NCBI GenBank assembly: GCA_002343455.1
Contig: DDSR01000183.1
Coordinates: 1 to 5,629, forward strand
Direction of reading: 5' to 3'
Length of the DNA stretch: 5,629 nt
Source of the DNA: Deltaproteobacteria bacterium UBA2385
Lineage (GTDB): Bacteria > Myxococcota_A > UBA796 > UBA2385
This document shows, piece after piece, positions 5,587 to 5,629 of the stretch (position 1 is its first letter; each line of letters opens with the position of its first letter). The position numbers and the translations under genes are program-made. The notes beneath the pieces were generated by a model. The model did not search any database and had not been told where the DNA came from. It saw only the letters and a program-made list of their open reading frames with translations.

Positions 5587-5629
5587 GTGAGCGATGAAGC
5601 CGGCGTCCCCCCTCCGGCCCTTCGGGCCA
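5587..5629 (+). CDS. Possible start of the next gene, partial
   Basis: GTG at 5587 opens a frame reading MSDEAGVPPPALRA that stays open to the window edge, 10 nt after the remnant's stop codon. No strong ribosome binding site is visible. An alternative ATG at 5594 in another frame reads MKPASPLRPFGP. Only 43 nt are available, so no function can be assigned. Confidence 0.3.
   Translation, partial: MSDEAGVPPPALRA

Overview
The window is very GC-rich, by eye around 70%, with G or C at nearly every third codon position. It comes from a high-GC bacterium with large, repeat-bearing intergenic DNA. Cytoplasmic-facing zinc-ribbon tails on membrane and peptidase genes, plus several families of intergenic palindromes, would suit a Myxococcota-like or similar large-genome lineage. 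That placement is a guess; nothing here is diagnostic of a phylum.

Layout. Positions 1-185 probably hold the start of a divergent minus-strand gene that runs off the left edge and may carry a frameshift. From 235 to 4569 four plus-strand genes are packed tightly enough to be one operon: an RDD-family membrane protein with an N-terminal zinc ribbon, an M48-family zinc metallopeptidase with two C-terminal zinc ribbons (8-nt overlap), a bile acid:sodium symporter (BASS/SBF) family transporter (22-nt gap), and an amidohydrolase of the D-aminoacylase / N-acyl-D-amino-acid deacylase group (11-nt overlap). The first two look like a membrane-proteostasis pair and the last two like an uptake-plus-hydrolysis pair. 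The substrates cannot be read from sequence.

Positions 4570-5586 form a gene-free stretch of about 1 kb packed with structured repeats: a two-arm REP-like element, several hairpins, a 9-nt tandem repeat enclosed by inverted arms, and two copies of one long palindrome. One copy of that palindrome is a perfect 49-nt dyad. The stretch ends at 5511-5576 with an in-frame 22-codon copy of the 3' end of the amidohydrolase gene, including its stop codon (57 of 66 nt identical). The repeat-rich block is therefore bracketed by direct repeats of one gene tail. This suggests either a decayed tandem paralogue or an insertion that duplicated the target gene's end. A new gene probably begins at 5587 and leaves the window.

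No rRNA, tRNA, CRISPR array or intact transposase gene was seen. The most interesting parts are the gene-tail duplication and the palindrome pair.
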